Assembly: GCA_038502055.1 (NCBI GenBank)
Contig: JAXRKN010000042.1
Span: forward strand, 806,001-870,000
Direction: 5' to 3'
DNA from: Tanytarsus gracilentus
Taxonomy: Eukaryota; Arthropoda; Insecta; Diptera; Chironomidae
Length of the DNA: 64,000 nucleotides
Part shown: piece after piece, positions 14,345-26,209 of the stretch
Layout of the letters: each line of letters begins with the position of its first letter
Numbering within the stretch: position 1 is the first letter of the stretch
Notes under the pieces: generated by a model
Databases searched by the model: none
What the model was told of the DNA's origin: nothing
What the model saw: the letters and a program-made list of their open reading frames with translations, nothing else
Position numbers and translations under genes: made by a program

Positions 14345-16166
14345 ATGATTAGCATTTCAATCTACTTTTATCTGGCGAAAGTCTTTGGATTAGCGCCATT
14401 TGATCTACAGGTTGATGGCAACAAAAGAAAATCAGGCTTTCAGTTTTTAAAACGCATACCAACATTCCTGATGATAGTCTTCTATGCTATCTCGATATGT
14501 AGTGTTTTCTATAAGAATAGAACAGTGTCTGCCATCTCGAATACCGCAAATTGGATTCAGGTGAGAAGAGAAAAAATTAACGTATTTTTTAATTTTAATT
14601 TTTTGGTGATTTGAATCTAAAAAATACGTTAAATATTTTTAAAAAATTTCTCACATCTTAATTTATTTTCTTTGTCAAAAAGTTCATTCCGAATGCAACG
14701 ATTTTCTTCATTATTCTTGTTGGCGCTGATCGATCCCGCATGATTATTCAATCGATTGGAATTCAAGTGTTTGAATTAGATCATAAACTTAAACGATATC
14801 AGGTTTCTCATGTCGCATCAAACACGAGGATTAAACGCATGTCAATCTTCGCATCTTTCCGTAAGAATAATTATTTGAAAAGGGATGCACACTTGACAAT
14901 TTAAAAAATTTAAATTAAATTTTTTTTAAAAATTGAAAAAGCCAAATTTCCATCCCTTGCCAAAATGTATAAATTTTATGACTTTCACATCCAATCTCAT
15001 ACATCAACTCGTGTCAATCTCTCTCACATCTTAGTTGTCATTTTCTGCGGAATGAACGTGGCACTCTTGCACTACGCAATCGGTGTTAATCCCTCGGATC
15101 TCGATTCAATCTTTTATTGGCTCGCATTTGTTATTGCGAAAATCGGCTTGTTGACTTTCAACTTTATGTTTGCTCTCTACATGACCGTCCTACTTGAAAG
15201 ATTGAGAATCGTTTGTAAAACCATCGAGTGAGTTTTGTGTGCGAGTGATTTTTATGCTTTCAATCCTTTACTGTTCTCTCTCACATAGATGGTTGATTGA
15301 ATTGCCATCAAAAGCGATGCCAACGAAAGAGATGAGAGAAGTGAGTGCCATAACAAACATCATCGTGCCATACTCGACAAAGGCGGATTTCATCGATAGC
15401 ATTTATGAGATTGTGGAAATACTTCAGAAAATTTGCTCGAAGATGAATTTATATTTTGGAAAGAAGGTATGAGTGGGATTTAATTACTTTAATATTTAAA
15501 GTTTAAATAAACTTCGATTAATGAGTTCAAATTTAATTTAGGTCATTTTCACCATCCTCTCGGCCTTCATTTGTCTCACCGTTCAACTCTTTTACCTCAT
15601 TAATCACATTCGTCACGGCTTTCGCTCGGATCACGCAATTTTGTGCTCAGCTGCCAGCTGCAGTTTAATTTTCATGCACATTCTCGAGTTGTGGGTAATT
15701 TTTATAACCGGACATCAGGTAAAGGACATGTGGAACTCGTTGATTAAAAAAATTCAGGGCACGAAGCGTAAATTTGTGACAGATGAAATTCTCAAAGCTC
15801 GCATTGATGAACTCGTATCAATTATGGTCTTCACTCGTGTCGAAATGAGAGCTTCGGGATTTTTCAATATCGATCTTTCTGTTATCACGAGCGTGAGTTT
15901 AAAAATTTATGACTGAGTGGGAATAAAATTTTAATTTAATTCATCAGATTGTCAGCTCAATTGCGACATATCTTGTTGTTTTGGTGCAATTTAAATTAAA
16001 TGAAGAGGAGACGGTGAGAAATTTTACGGCGATTAACGATAAAGAGCAATTTTCACAGGTTTGCGTTTAAATATTTTTTTGAAAATTTAACGAATTTATA
16101 TGAAATAATTTCCAGGGAGCTGTCATGAATCGTGGGAATGATCAACACTTTCTTTCGCGAGGTTAA
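14345..16166 (+). CDS. Gustatory receptor (7tm_7 family), 7 exons
   Basis: Predicted exons are 14345-14560, 14683-14860, 14942-15227, 15289-15466, 15542-15892, 15948-16058 and 16116-16166. Together they give 456 codons plus TAA, with all junctions GT-AG and phases consistent. Gustatory receptors are multi-pass membrane proteins of chemosensory neurons that detect tastants. The evidence is the repeated hydrophobic segments (exons 1-3 and 5), the usual length for the family and the signature TYLVVLVQF (residues 410-418), matching the TYhhhhhQF motif at the end of TM7. The ligand cannot be predicted. Residues after the motif form a longer hydrophilic tail (about 38) than most receptors have, so the last junction is the least certain. 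The ATG has no in-frame competitor upstream. It stands alone, with no receptor cluster. Confidence 0.9.
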
Positions 16167-17200
16167 AAAACATGCTGCAGAGGGTGATAACGAAACTCAC
16201 AAATTTGTAGCTTTAGGAAAATCTTAAAAATTAAAAAATATAAAAAGTTTTTGTGTGCGACATGTTCACCTCTGAGGCAAAATGAAGTGAAACGGATGCT
16301 GAAAGATTTATTCTCACTCTCGTCATAATTCATAATTATCATGCATAATAAGTATTAATTCTCATACATGCTTCTCAACTTCTTATTCTCTTCCTTTTTT
16401 CATAATATGAGTGAACAAATGAGACGAGTTTAAAAATAATTTTTAATGTCTTTAGTCGAAAATGTTGAATTCTATTGGATTAAAATAAATTTTATAAAAT
16501 TAGTTTTTTTTTGGGATTTAAAAACATTTTTTTTAATTTTTTAAATAAATAATCGAGTCAAGCCTTAACGAAGTATGTACATAAAAAAATTCCTCTTCCA
16601 CGTGCAAATGAAAATTATTTTTGATGAACATTAAAAATACTCTTAAAACCAACGCAGATGGCTGTCGCCGTCGTGTCTTTCTAGATATGTCATTTTGTGT
16701 ATGAAATAAAAACTTTCTACTCAAAAACACTTTCGGAAGTGACAAAATCCATAGAAATTAATTCTGTCGTTCTATGTCGACCTAACTCACTCACTATGCT
16801 GCACTTGAAGTTAATTTAAACTGCATTTAATTAGTTTTAAGATACTGAGAGAATAAGTTTAAATTGCTAAGAGTGAAAGAGCACGTAAAAAGAGCAGCAA
16901 AAAATTTTCCAACCGAAGTGATGTCTACAAAGAACTACACTCTAAAGGCATGCCAGAATGGGTGTGAGAAGCACTTAAATAAGAGGAAAATTTCGAAAAT
17001 ATTGCATGAGGTTTCCTGATTGCTTTTTCTCTACTCTTCGTCGAGAAGGAAATTAAATAAGTTTTTACCACAACAGCAACTTTCAACTTCCGATTTTAGT
17101 AAACGTTAACAATTTTTACTTGTTATCTACTTCTTTGTGTCGAATGTCCTCTTTTGATTTGAGAAAAAATTCTCATGAGCAAATTTTTGTGTGGGCTTGA
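16167..17200. other. Intergenic region with no supported gene
   Basis: AT-rich sequence downstream of the gustatory receptor and before the duplicated MATH-BTB unit. I saw no domain-bearing frame, RNA gene or inverted repeat. Confidence 0.5.
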
Positions 17201-17204
17201 TGAA

Positions 17205-17584
17205 AATTTCCTTAGTTGAATAATTGGATTAAATTAATTTAAATTCTAAAACGCTTAAAAAATTAACTTGAACTCAAAACTTTTTAAAAAGAGAGAAACA
17301 AACATATAAAAAATTATGGAGAAAAGACAAACATGGTAAGCGGTGTAATTCAATTTTATTTGAGCATTAAGTATTATAATGTTGTTTGTTGATTTGCGAG
17401 GATTTTAGAAGGAAGAAAAATATTTCAGGATTAATAGTTGGATAAAAATGTCACGCAGGACTATGCGATTATAAAATTTGAGCGTTTTTAACTGTTTAAT
17501 TCACAAAGTTGATTTGAGAAATATTGCTGGGATGTGGCCTGAACAAGCATCGAGAATCTTTTCTTTCAAAGCAAAAGCAAGAAT
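17205..17584. repeat. Direct repeat, copy A: 3' flank of the BTB unit
   Basis: This stretch matches 18153-18546. From about 17303 to 17584 the two copies read as identical base for base, including ACAAACATGGTAAGCGGTGT and GGCCTGAACAAGCATCGAGA; the outer 100 bp differ by small changes. It lies on the 3' side of the broken BTB copy, exactly as copy B lies on the 3' side of the intact gene. Confidence 0.93.
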
Positions 17585-18005
17585 AAAAAATAATCGCGCC
17601 TTTTTTAACTAAATCAAAACGAAGCGTCAAAAAAGATTTTTTAGGTTGTTAAGGAAGTGAGACAATTAATGGAATCAGAGCCGGATAACTGGAATAATTA
17701 AAATGAGATTTGCATTTGGAATAGATGTGTTTAAGGATTTCTGAGTGTTGGGAGTGAATGTGAGCACCTCAATTTTCTTTGCTGTGTTTCATGGAGTAAA
17801 ATTGACACTGCAGTTTTGCATAAGAGGATTTTGATGTTTGATTCCATATGACTTTTTTGCTTCTACAAGAAAGCAAAGCCAAAATGGGTGAGACTTCGGT
17901 TTTAGCTTCTGTGGACGCAAAATTAAAAATTTAAAAATTAAATAAAAGCAGGGTAAAAACTAAGACAACCAGTAACACGGCGCTTTTTCCGTTTGTTAAA
18001 TTGGT
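17585..18005 (-). pseudogene. Broken copy of the MATH-BTB gene
   Basis: Many words of the intact gene at 18636-19616 recur here in the same order and orientation, separated by small losses. Examples are GAAGCGTCAAAAA, CCGGATAA, ATAGATGTGTTTAAGGATTT, GAGCACCTCAATTTTCTTT, CACTGCAG, AAGAGGATTTT, GAGACTTCGGTTT and GCTTTTTCCGTTTGTT. The differences are mostly short deletions that destroy the frame many times over, and the intervening MATH exon is largely missing. No functional protein can be read. It is either a decayed tandem duplicate or a poorly assembled second copy of the locus. Confidence 0.85.
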
Positions 18006-18152
18006 AAATCAACACGAGGACAAAAAAAAAAAGGGCAAATTGTATCCAATAAAAAAATATCAGTCAAATTCATAAAAATCCTAAATTCATCTTTCCAGGA
18101 GATAACAAAGCCCAATTTTTTTAGTCGTTTGGAAAATTTTGTGCTGTGAAAA

Positions 18153-18546
18153 TTTCCTTACCTTAATAATTGGATTAAATTTATTTAAATTCTTAAGCAT
18201 TAAAAAATTAACTTGAACTCAAAACTTTTTAAAAAGATAAGAGAGAAAACATTTTTTCCTCACAAACATATAAAAAATTATGGAGAAAAGACAAACATGG
18301 TAAGCGGTGTAATTCAATTTTATTTGAGCATTAAGTATTATAATGTTGTTTGTTGATTTGCGAGGATTTTAGAAGGAAGAAAAATATTTCAGGATTAATA
18401 GTTGGATAAAAATGTCACGCAGGACTATGCGATTATAAAATTTGAGCGTTTTTAACTGTTTAATTCACAAAGTTGATTTGAGAAATATTGCTGGGATGTG
18501 GCCTGAACAAGCATCGAGAATCTTTTCTTTCAAAGCAAAAGCAAGA
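18153..18546. repeat. Direct repeat, copy B: 3' flank of the intact BTB gene
   Basis: Partner of 17205-17584. It ends about 90 bp from the stop codon of the intact minus-strand gene, so it covers the 3' flank and probably part of the 3' UTR. Confidence 0.93.
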
Positions 18547-18635
18547 TTTCTCCATTTAGGTGTTGTCTTTAAATTATGAAAGTTCCTAAAATAATTAATT
18601 ATTAAATTAAACATCTTTAAAATAGTAAATTGAAC

Positions 18636-19616
18636 TCACTTCAAAATACACGACAACGCCTTTTCTTCAAGCTCAATAAGTTCCAATTCAACTGAAGCGT
18701 CAAAAATATCCAAGATTTTTTCAGGATTGTTCAATTGGTTTGAGAGTGAGTCGACACATTGTAATTGAAGTTCTGGCAAATCAAACTTTACCGCAGCCGG
18801 ATAAACTTTGGCAATTAATTTAATATTATCGAGATTTGCATTTCCGGAATAGATGTGTTTAAGGATTTCTTTGAGTGTTGGCGAGTCGACATCGTCGAGC
18901 ACCTCAATTTTCTTTCGCTGTGCTTTCATGGCAGTCAAAATTTTCTTGAACACTGCAGATTTCTGCATTAAGAGGATTTTATGTGCATGAACTTTGATTC
19001 CATCACTGCACTTGAATGTTACATCACTAGCTTCTTCATCATTGAGATATTCAGCAAAAGACACATTCAACACATTGGACTTGGCTGGAGACTTCGGTTT
19101 ATTAGCTTCTTTTGGTGTGATTTCCAGCTGCAAAGATTTAAAAATTATAAGTTTAAAAATTAAATTTAAATAAAATTTTTGCCTTAATATCCATCGTAAT
19201 TGAGTTGCTCTTATTCGGATCAGCTTTCAACATCTTTAAAACATCTTCTAATGTAATGAACCAAGGGATACCGTAGCTATACTCGAAACTTTGATATTCG
19301 ACACGGAACGCTTTTTCCGTTTGTTCAATCTTGCATGTAAAGTTGATGGTGAAATCTTGTGGGACTTTCGGTGATTTTTTGCATAAGTAAATGCAATGAA
19401 CATTTTTTTGAAAGCAAGTTGCCAGGCACCTTAACAAAAATAATTGAAACAATAATAAAAAAAACTTTCAAGTAATTTTAATTACCATTTAAGATCCGAA
19501 GAACAAACATTGACATGAAAGATAGGGCTTTTGATCCAATTATTTGTATTTACTTTCTTCAAATTCTCTTCTGTGCAATTCTGAATGATCCACTGGATGT
19601 TTGTTGTTGTTGTCAT
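18636..19616 (-). CDS. MATH-BTB (speckle-type POZ-like) protein, 3 exons
   Basis: Predicted exons on the minus strand are 19616-19486, 19429-19183 and 19127-18636 (289 residues). MATH domain, residues about 5-125: starts near NIQWIIQN, carries the LKW motif across the first splice, and ends with YGIPWFITLEDVLK. BTB/POZ domain, about 150-260: ASDVTFKCSDGIKVHAHKIL, then EILKHIYSGNANLD and a short BACK-like tail. SPOP-type proteins are substrate adaptors of Cullin-3 ubiquitin ligases; the substrate here is unknown. The start fits a TATA box upstream. Intron 1 is GT-AG. Intron 2 must use a GC donor (AAG/GCAAAA), because no GT lies before the next stop and the frame joins cleanly. The stop TGA overlaps a GTGAGT donor-like word, so one more exon cannot be excluded. 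Confidence 0.88.
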
Positions 19617-19691
19617 TTTCTAGCGAAATAATTAATGTTGATTATTAATCAATAATTGAACAAATTTTAAGTCGTTTTGATTCTGCCTCAC

Positions 19692-19700
19692 CTTTATATA
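19692..19700 (-). promoter_or_regulatory. TATA box of the MATH-BTB gene
   Basis: Minus-strand TATATAAAG lies about 80 bp upstream of the predicted ATG (19616). That spacing is normal for a TATA promoter with a short 5' leader. The transcription start itself was not identified. Confidence 0.55.
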
Positions 19701-19704
19701 AAAC

Positions 19705-22700
19705 TAACTGCGATGCTAAACGAAAAAAATTTAATAATTTGTTCTAAATCTCTTGAAAATCGTAAAATTCCACAACTTTATTTAAATTGGATTTTTTTTG
19801 TTTTAGAAGACGCGATTTAAATTTTAAAAATCCGTTATAAAAAAGTTTCGTTTTCTGAAAATCGACTTTTTCATTTTTTTTCTTGAAAAGTTTTAAAAGG
19901 ACCCGAAAAAACAAATGGACCAGTGAATAAGTACTAAATTGAATTTAATTTAAGTCTTAAGAATTTTAATTCAATTCGAATATGGGAGAAAAGTCATAAA
20001 AAATTATGAGGGAAGCGACCGAGATTTAAATAGTCGCAAAGTTAATCGCAAAAATTATGTTTATTGTACCTCCCTCCCTCATAAAGCCTTTCTTAATTGA
20101 GTCTCACTCCCCGCAATTATCATTATTTTACCTGCAATACGATACACAACAGTTTATGTACAAAAGAGATTGCAGAAATTTATGAAAAGCTTAACAATAA
20201 AAAATTTTATAAAGTTTTTCGATCTTAAAATTTTCCGCAAAAGAATATGGATGCAAATTATTATGAATCGTTTAATGTCAAGAGCAGATATTGAGAAAAA
20301 CTCGTCTGAAGAATAACTTTTTACATTTCCTTCTTTTGAATTTTACTTTCGATATAAATCTCATCATAAAAAAACCTTTTATTTAAAACACATAATTACA
20401 TTTTCCCCTCAAATGCTTTTCCATTCACTTTCAATGTATTTAGCATTTAATTTTCGCCTCGCGTCTCTGTTTATTTCTTCAAGTGAAACAATCTCTTTTT
20501 ATAGAGCTGAAAATAAGACTCGACTTTGCATTTTCTTCTTTTTGCCACTAAGCACTCGGGCAGCTTTTATGTGCTGATGTGAAAAACGAAATCTGTTTAC
20601 AAGAACACAGCGGTTTTAAGTGTGCAAATAGACTTTTGTGAAAAATGTAAATTGAGGATAGAAAATTTTTCTTAACATAAATGAATTTTGATATTTTTCC
20701 ATCGTCAGCTGCAAAAAGCGTCACGCTAGATATTTTTTATGCGACAAATCAGATTACAATCAACATAATTCAGCGGAGCAGCTGAAGTGTGGAAGTAGCT
20801 AAAGTAAACACATTACAAACAAATCAAATCAAATTATTGTGCAAAGTCGAGAGATGAAGGAACTTAGAGGAAAATGGCAATTTTAAAAAAATTCAAGGGG
20901 TTCATTCAAAAATAGTTAAGAACTTAATTTATAATTTAAATTTTTAAATGATAAAATTTTAAAATTGCTTGAAAAATACGAAAATAAAACTTTTGAAATT
21001 TTAAATAATTTTTCATATTTTAAATTCCCGCTGAAGACTTTAAATTTCAACCTTAATTCTCCGTCTAATCTTCTACTAAGCAAATAAGAAAATTGATCAA
21101 CATGGATTGAAGTTGAAAGCACTTTGTAAATCAATTTGTTTTCATTTTCCTCTTCACACGTATGTGAGAGTCAAAAAAGTAGCTTTGAGAGTGATTTTTT
21201 ATTGGATCTAAATCTACTTTACATCAATATTGAGTTCATGTTTTACTTTTTCTTGTATGCAGATTGTGAGCATAATCAAAAAAACATGAGAGGCAATAAG
21301 TTTTCCAACTCCAAAAGGTTCATTGAGAAAAAAGTTTTTCTTACCGATAGGGGCATACTTAAGCCTCAATCAAGAGATGAAAATTTGATTGGCTATTTTA
21401 TTGGAATTCAGTTGGGTTTAAATTTTAAAGTCAAAATAAATAAATTCAAAAGGTCTCGTTATAAATTTTACGATAAATTAAAAAAATTTTGATCCAAATC
21501 AGGAGAAGTGAAATATTTTCCATGAATAATTAATATCAAAACAGAAATACATGAATATTGAAAGCATTTTCTAGCGGGAATAAGTTTCATGCTCAACTCA
21601 GATAGATACACTCGCACACTATGATTATTACACAATGCAATATTTTCGCATTCTGACTCTATGTCGTTACTTCTCTCGTAAAGTTGTCATGACTACAAAA
21701 AATTTCATTGTGCATCAAAATGAAATCACTTTCTCGTTGTAGAGGAAAAATAAAATATTTTCTAGGTTTTCAGTGAAACAGAAATTGAAATTTTACCTCG
21801 CTTTTCTTTGGTTTCGCTTTTCAAACTTATCGAGGCGTAAATAAAAATTTGTTTCAATAGAAGAGATAAAGAAAGTGATACATTGAGATATGCACACGTG
21901 AGAGGATGAAAATAAAATTTTAAACAATTTTTCAAGCCATAAAAACTGATCTGGATTTTTTTAAAAAGGGTGAGTTTAAACGGAAATAAATTTGATTTTT
22001 TGTGAAAACTTTTAAAATTAAATAGGCTCAAAAATTTATATTTTTTGCTTTTAGAATTTTTCCTTGATTTAAATTCCAATCAACTTTTTTCTTCTGAAAT
22101 TTTTTCATACCACTTCTTTCATTGATGAACAGTAGCAACTTCAACAGACAGCAAGTTCCTTATCATGCACAGATTTCTTTCAACCGCTCTTCCTCTCTAT
22201 TTAAATCATTTGCACTCTCGACATCCCATGCTGTTATGCAAGCGAAGAATATACAAAGAAAGACACACATTAAAAGCAATAAATAATGAGCATGAGAACA
22301 TCGAATGCGAAAGAAGCGAAAATTCCTTAATCGAGAAATCAAGTTGAACAACTTCGTTTATAGTCGATTCAATTATCAAGAGCAGCAACATTCGAGAAAG
22401 AATTATTTCACGTATTTAAGCAATTCTTTGTAGAGTTCGATGCGAAATAAATTTTCACGCTGTCTTTTAAAAGATCCTTAAATGTTGAATAGGGATGATT
22501 AAAAATTATGTAACGAAATTTTTAAAAAAATTAAATTAATTTAAGAATTATTTATATCAGTTATTAAACTTTTAGCTTCCTAATTAAAATTATAAAATAA
22601 AATGACATAATTAACGAACTCACCCCGGCAATGCAAAATCGGTTAGCGCAGAAAGTGTCGGCGAAAATGAATTGAGGTAGTCAAATTGTGGTTCCAGTGT

Positions 22701-25700
22701 AAATTACTCTTGCATGCACTTGTTAATTCATTCTCTCCCTGTTTCACCTCCTCGACCATATGAGCCGCCTTCAAACAGAATGATTCATTATTTCTGAATT
22801 CCACTCTCTCATAACTGCAATGTGTTTTCATACAAATAATAATCGCACGAGAACAATATCGGCCAGGCTGTAATTTTAATTTTCGAATATACTTTTTTTT
22901 CGTGCACATAATGCATCAGTTTTTGATGAAATAATGATGATTGAAGACTTTACTGAAAATGTTCTCGAAAGACTCTGAAGAGAGTAAAGAATGCAACAGA
23001 AATTAAATGGGAAGGTCAGACGTAGGGTTACAATATTGTGCTTCAATACTGCAATCAACGATCAAAAAGAATTCAGTTTTGCTCTCTTCAAAAAATAATT
23101 CGACGTGCAAGTGGATTTTATGAGGTTGACGTTGAGAAAAAAAGCAAGCATTGTGAACTTTTGTTAATTTTTTTAAATGTGGAAATTATCACACGAAAAA
23201 TTATTTTTAAATAATTTCTAAATTTCCTTCCATTGCCTCATTGAACTCTTTTAAAAGAGAGAAATTATGGCATTTTGCAGTTCGTTCAACGGATGGATTG
23301 TTAATTGTTTCATTTGAAAAAGTTACAAAAAAACTCTCGAGAATCATCTCGTCAGGAGATTCCGCTTTTCTCCCTCTTTTTAAACTCTTTTATGTACTCA
23401 TCTCGGCTTTAAATAAATAAAAACTCTTCTTTCTCCCGTTTGCATTTTGAATTATCATAATAATTTATGTGTTCGCGTAATAAATGCCAGCGCATAACTA
23501 GAGGAGATTTTCGAGCAACATTAAAAGCGGAAATATGTGATTTATGGTATTTGAAATGTTCTTCTAGATCAAAATGAGTCGCTTACAAAATGCTCAATTG
23601 AAAATTTAGTTTCGGTTTCTCTAATCAACAGCTATTCATCGTCTTATGCATAAATAGACAACGTGTGAGCATAGCGGATAAGCTATAAAAATTTATTAAA
23701 TGTGCAGTCGAGAGAAGGAAAACAGAGAGAATAAGATCGATGCATGAGAGTGAGGGTGAGACGACTTTATTTTATTTTAAATACATTCAAATGCTAATTT
23801 ATTATTCCACTAATAAAAATTTAAATTTTAAAATTCAAATTAATTTAAAAATTGAAATACCTCAGTTTCCAACCCTGTTTCAGCTTGATATATGCAGAAA
23901 AAGACATTAAACTTTACGACCAACCGAAAAAAAAAGTTATGCATCGAACTACACTCTCAGCTGTGTCTTGAGCATGTTTATTACCGAAGAAAATGAAAAA
24001 TAATTATCGCAGTCATTATTATGAGAAATTGTAAACCATTTTTGTGGAAGAGGCAAAAGATAAAAGCAAGTGCTGTTGTAATTGCGTGAGATATTGCGAA
24101 AGAGATTGGAGGTTAATTAAAGGTAAAGAGGGACATCCCTCCTTTGGTGCGTATTATTTATGGGTTTTTTCAGATGTGTAATTAAATTATTAAATAAATG
24201 CGAGAAAAAACATGTTTTATGAGCAACTTAACAAATTTTAATTGTTCAATAAAAAAATTAGCAGTGAAATTTTCTTTAAATAAAATAATTTAAAATATTG
24301 AAAAAAATTGTCCTATAAAATTTTGATAACAGATTTTTGTCATTTAATTTTTTTGACGGATAAAAATCAAAAATTTAAATAACTTCAAAACTGATAAAAT
24401 TAAATTTTAAAATGAATTAAATAAATATGAAAAATAATTCTCATCCCAATTTTGATTAAAAATTATCTCACGAGGTAGGGTTGCAGTATCACATTATTAT
24501 TCGCTACAAACAAATTTCAGCTTCCTTATTGTTTCTCGTTCTTTTATGTCTTTTATTGTTACTGCCACAAAAATATGTTCATCCGAGAAGAGGGTTTTGT
24601 AGTGTTGTGTTGTTTTTGCACCATATCATTTTTGTGGTTTCTTTTTATGTGCTTAAGTGTGAAAGAAGATTTGCCAATATGTGACTTTATGGATATTCAC
24701 ATTCGGCCACAGAGCGACTATTAAAGCAACATGGTATGTTTGAATGTGCATAAGCACTTTGCAGTTCGCTAAATAATTGATTTTGCAATAGGTTTTTGTG
24801 GTAGATTTTGTCGCGTGTTTCCTTGCATTTCTACTTCTTTCTCTCCTCCCGTTTAATGTGATTAGCATTTTTATTGCCATACACAACTAATTGCACAACA
24901 TTTTACACAATAACACTCTCGAAGCTTTTTCTCTTCTACACCTCTTAAATGTATATAAATTTTGCCTTTCTTATCTTTAGTAACATATTCAAATTATCCA
25001 CGCTTATTTATTATTACGCTAGTTTTGCCTTTTATGAACATTGAGCAATTGTGGACATGATGTACACGATTTTATTTAATGAAAATGTTTATTTAAATAT
25101 TTATTTTTTCAAAAAAAAACAAGACTTAGGTGAAAGAAAAATAAACATTAATTGCGGAATTAATTATTTACTGGATAAATTCATTAATTTTTATGTCAAA
25201 ATTTAGTTAAATATTTCAAGACAGTTTAAAGGTTCGAATCCTTATATTTAAAGTAAAAAGTGAATCATTTTAATTTTTAATTTTTATATTAAAAAATTTC
25301 AATTTTATTTAATTTTTTTTAATATTTATTTATCCTAAGTACTAATTTGGTAACAAAGTCAAAACATATATTTTTTCATAAAATATCTTTGATCAATTTT
25401 TGACTGTTGAAAGGTTCAAAATATATGACCGAAAAATTTTCTGTTGCCGAAAAAAGAAAATGTTTGAGGAATGCTTTGAAAACATTAATATAAAACAAAA
25501 TAAAAGCATTGAAAACATTACAAATAATTTTTTAGCCCTGTACAAATTAATGAAAAGATTTTTTTAATTTCTTAGTTTAAAAATTTAATTTTCTCAATAA
25601 TCATGAGCACAAAAGAAAATTTAATAAAACGACTCAAAAATCGTTCAGAAACTATTAAAAATTATGAATCTTTCAGAAATAAAAAGGTGTTTAAAAATAA

Positions 25701-26000
25701 ACAATTAAATGCGCATTATAAGTCTAATGCTTAAAAATTATCAAAAGTGCAATGCAATGATCAAAGTCGCATTTTAATAAAAGTGTCGTGAGAAACCGGA
25801 AGAATTTTAATCTTAATGGTTGATCTAATTTGATGCAAAAATTAATTTGTTAATGCTAAAATGATGTCACATTTACTATAAATAATTAAATAAATTTTAA
25901 AATAAATAAATTTTTTCAAGCAGATGAAATAAAATAAAGCAAATAAATTCTAAATTTAAAAAACTTTAAAATGTAAAAATTTAATTTAACAAAACTTTTT
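19705..26000. other. Gene-poor AT-rich region
   Basis: About 6.3 kb with no supported gene. The longest open stretch (21136-21492, plus, 118 codons) is lysine/phenylalanine-rich, has no recognisable domain and no splice context. I treat it as chance. No inverted-repeat element comparable to those at 28-55 kb was seen. A B-box-like GGTTCGAATCC occurs near 25232 without a tRNA fold. Confidence 0.5.
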
Positions 26001-26005
26001 AATTA

Positions 26006-26148
26006 GTTGGATAAAATTACTGTTCACAATAGAATAAAATTGCAGTCTAACTTTACACTCATCACCTCCCCAACGTGCTTTGATAAAATCCCAATCAAGT
26101 GTTATGCCACTCAGACAATTGTCCAATTACGATTAGATAAAACTTATC
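26006..26148 (+). promoter_or_regulatory. Cluster of GATA motifs upstream of the GH31 gene
   Basis: GATAA words occur near 26010, 26083 and 26136, with TTATC at 26144-26148. The last two form an inverted pair, GATAAAACTTATC, about 60 bp upstream of the ATG. GATA factors control many insect gut and fat-body enzyme genes, so this is a candidate control region. GATAA is common in AT-rich DNA, so function is inference only. Confidence 0.35.
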
Positions 26149-26209
26149 AAAAATTACCAATAAAAAAATTCTCTTCCCTCAGAAGTCGTCTGAACGTGGA
26201 TCCGAAAAG

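Noticed and set aside
21136..21492. A 118-codon frame
   Set aside because: Composition is typical of AT-rich non-coding DNA, with no domain, no good start context and no neighbouring exons.
25603..25734. A 42-codon basic peptide (MSTKENLIKRLKNRSETIKN...)
   Set aside because: It is somewhat protein-like, but too short and without supporting signals; kept only as a note.
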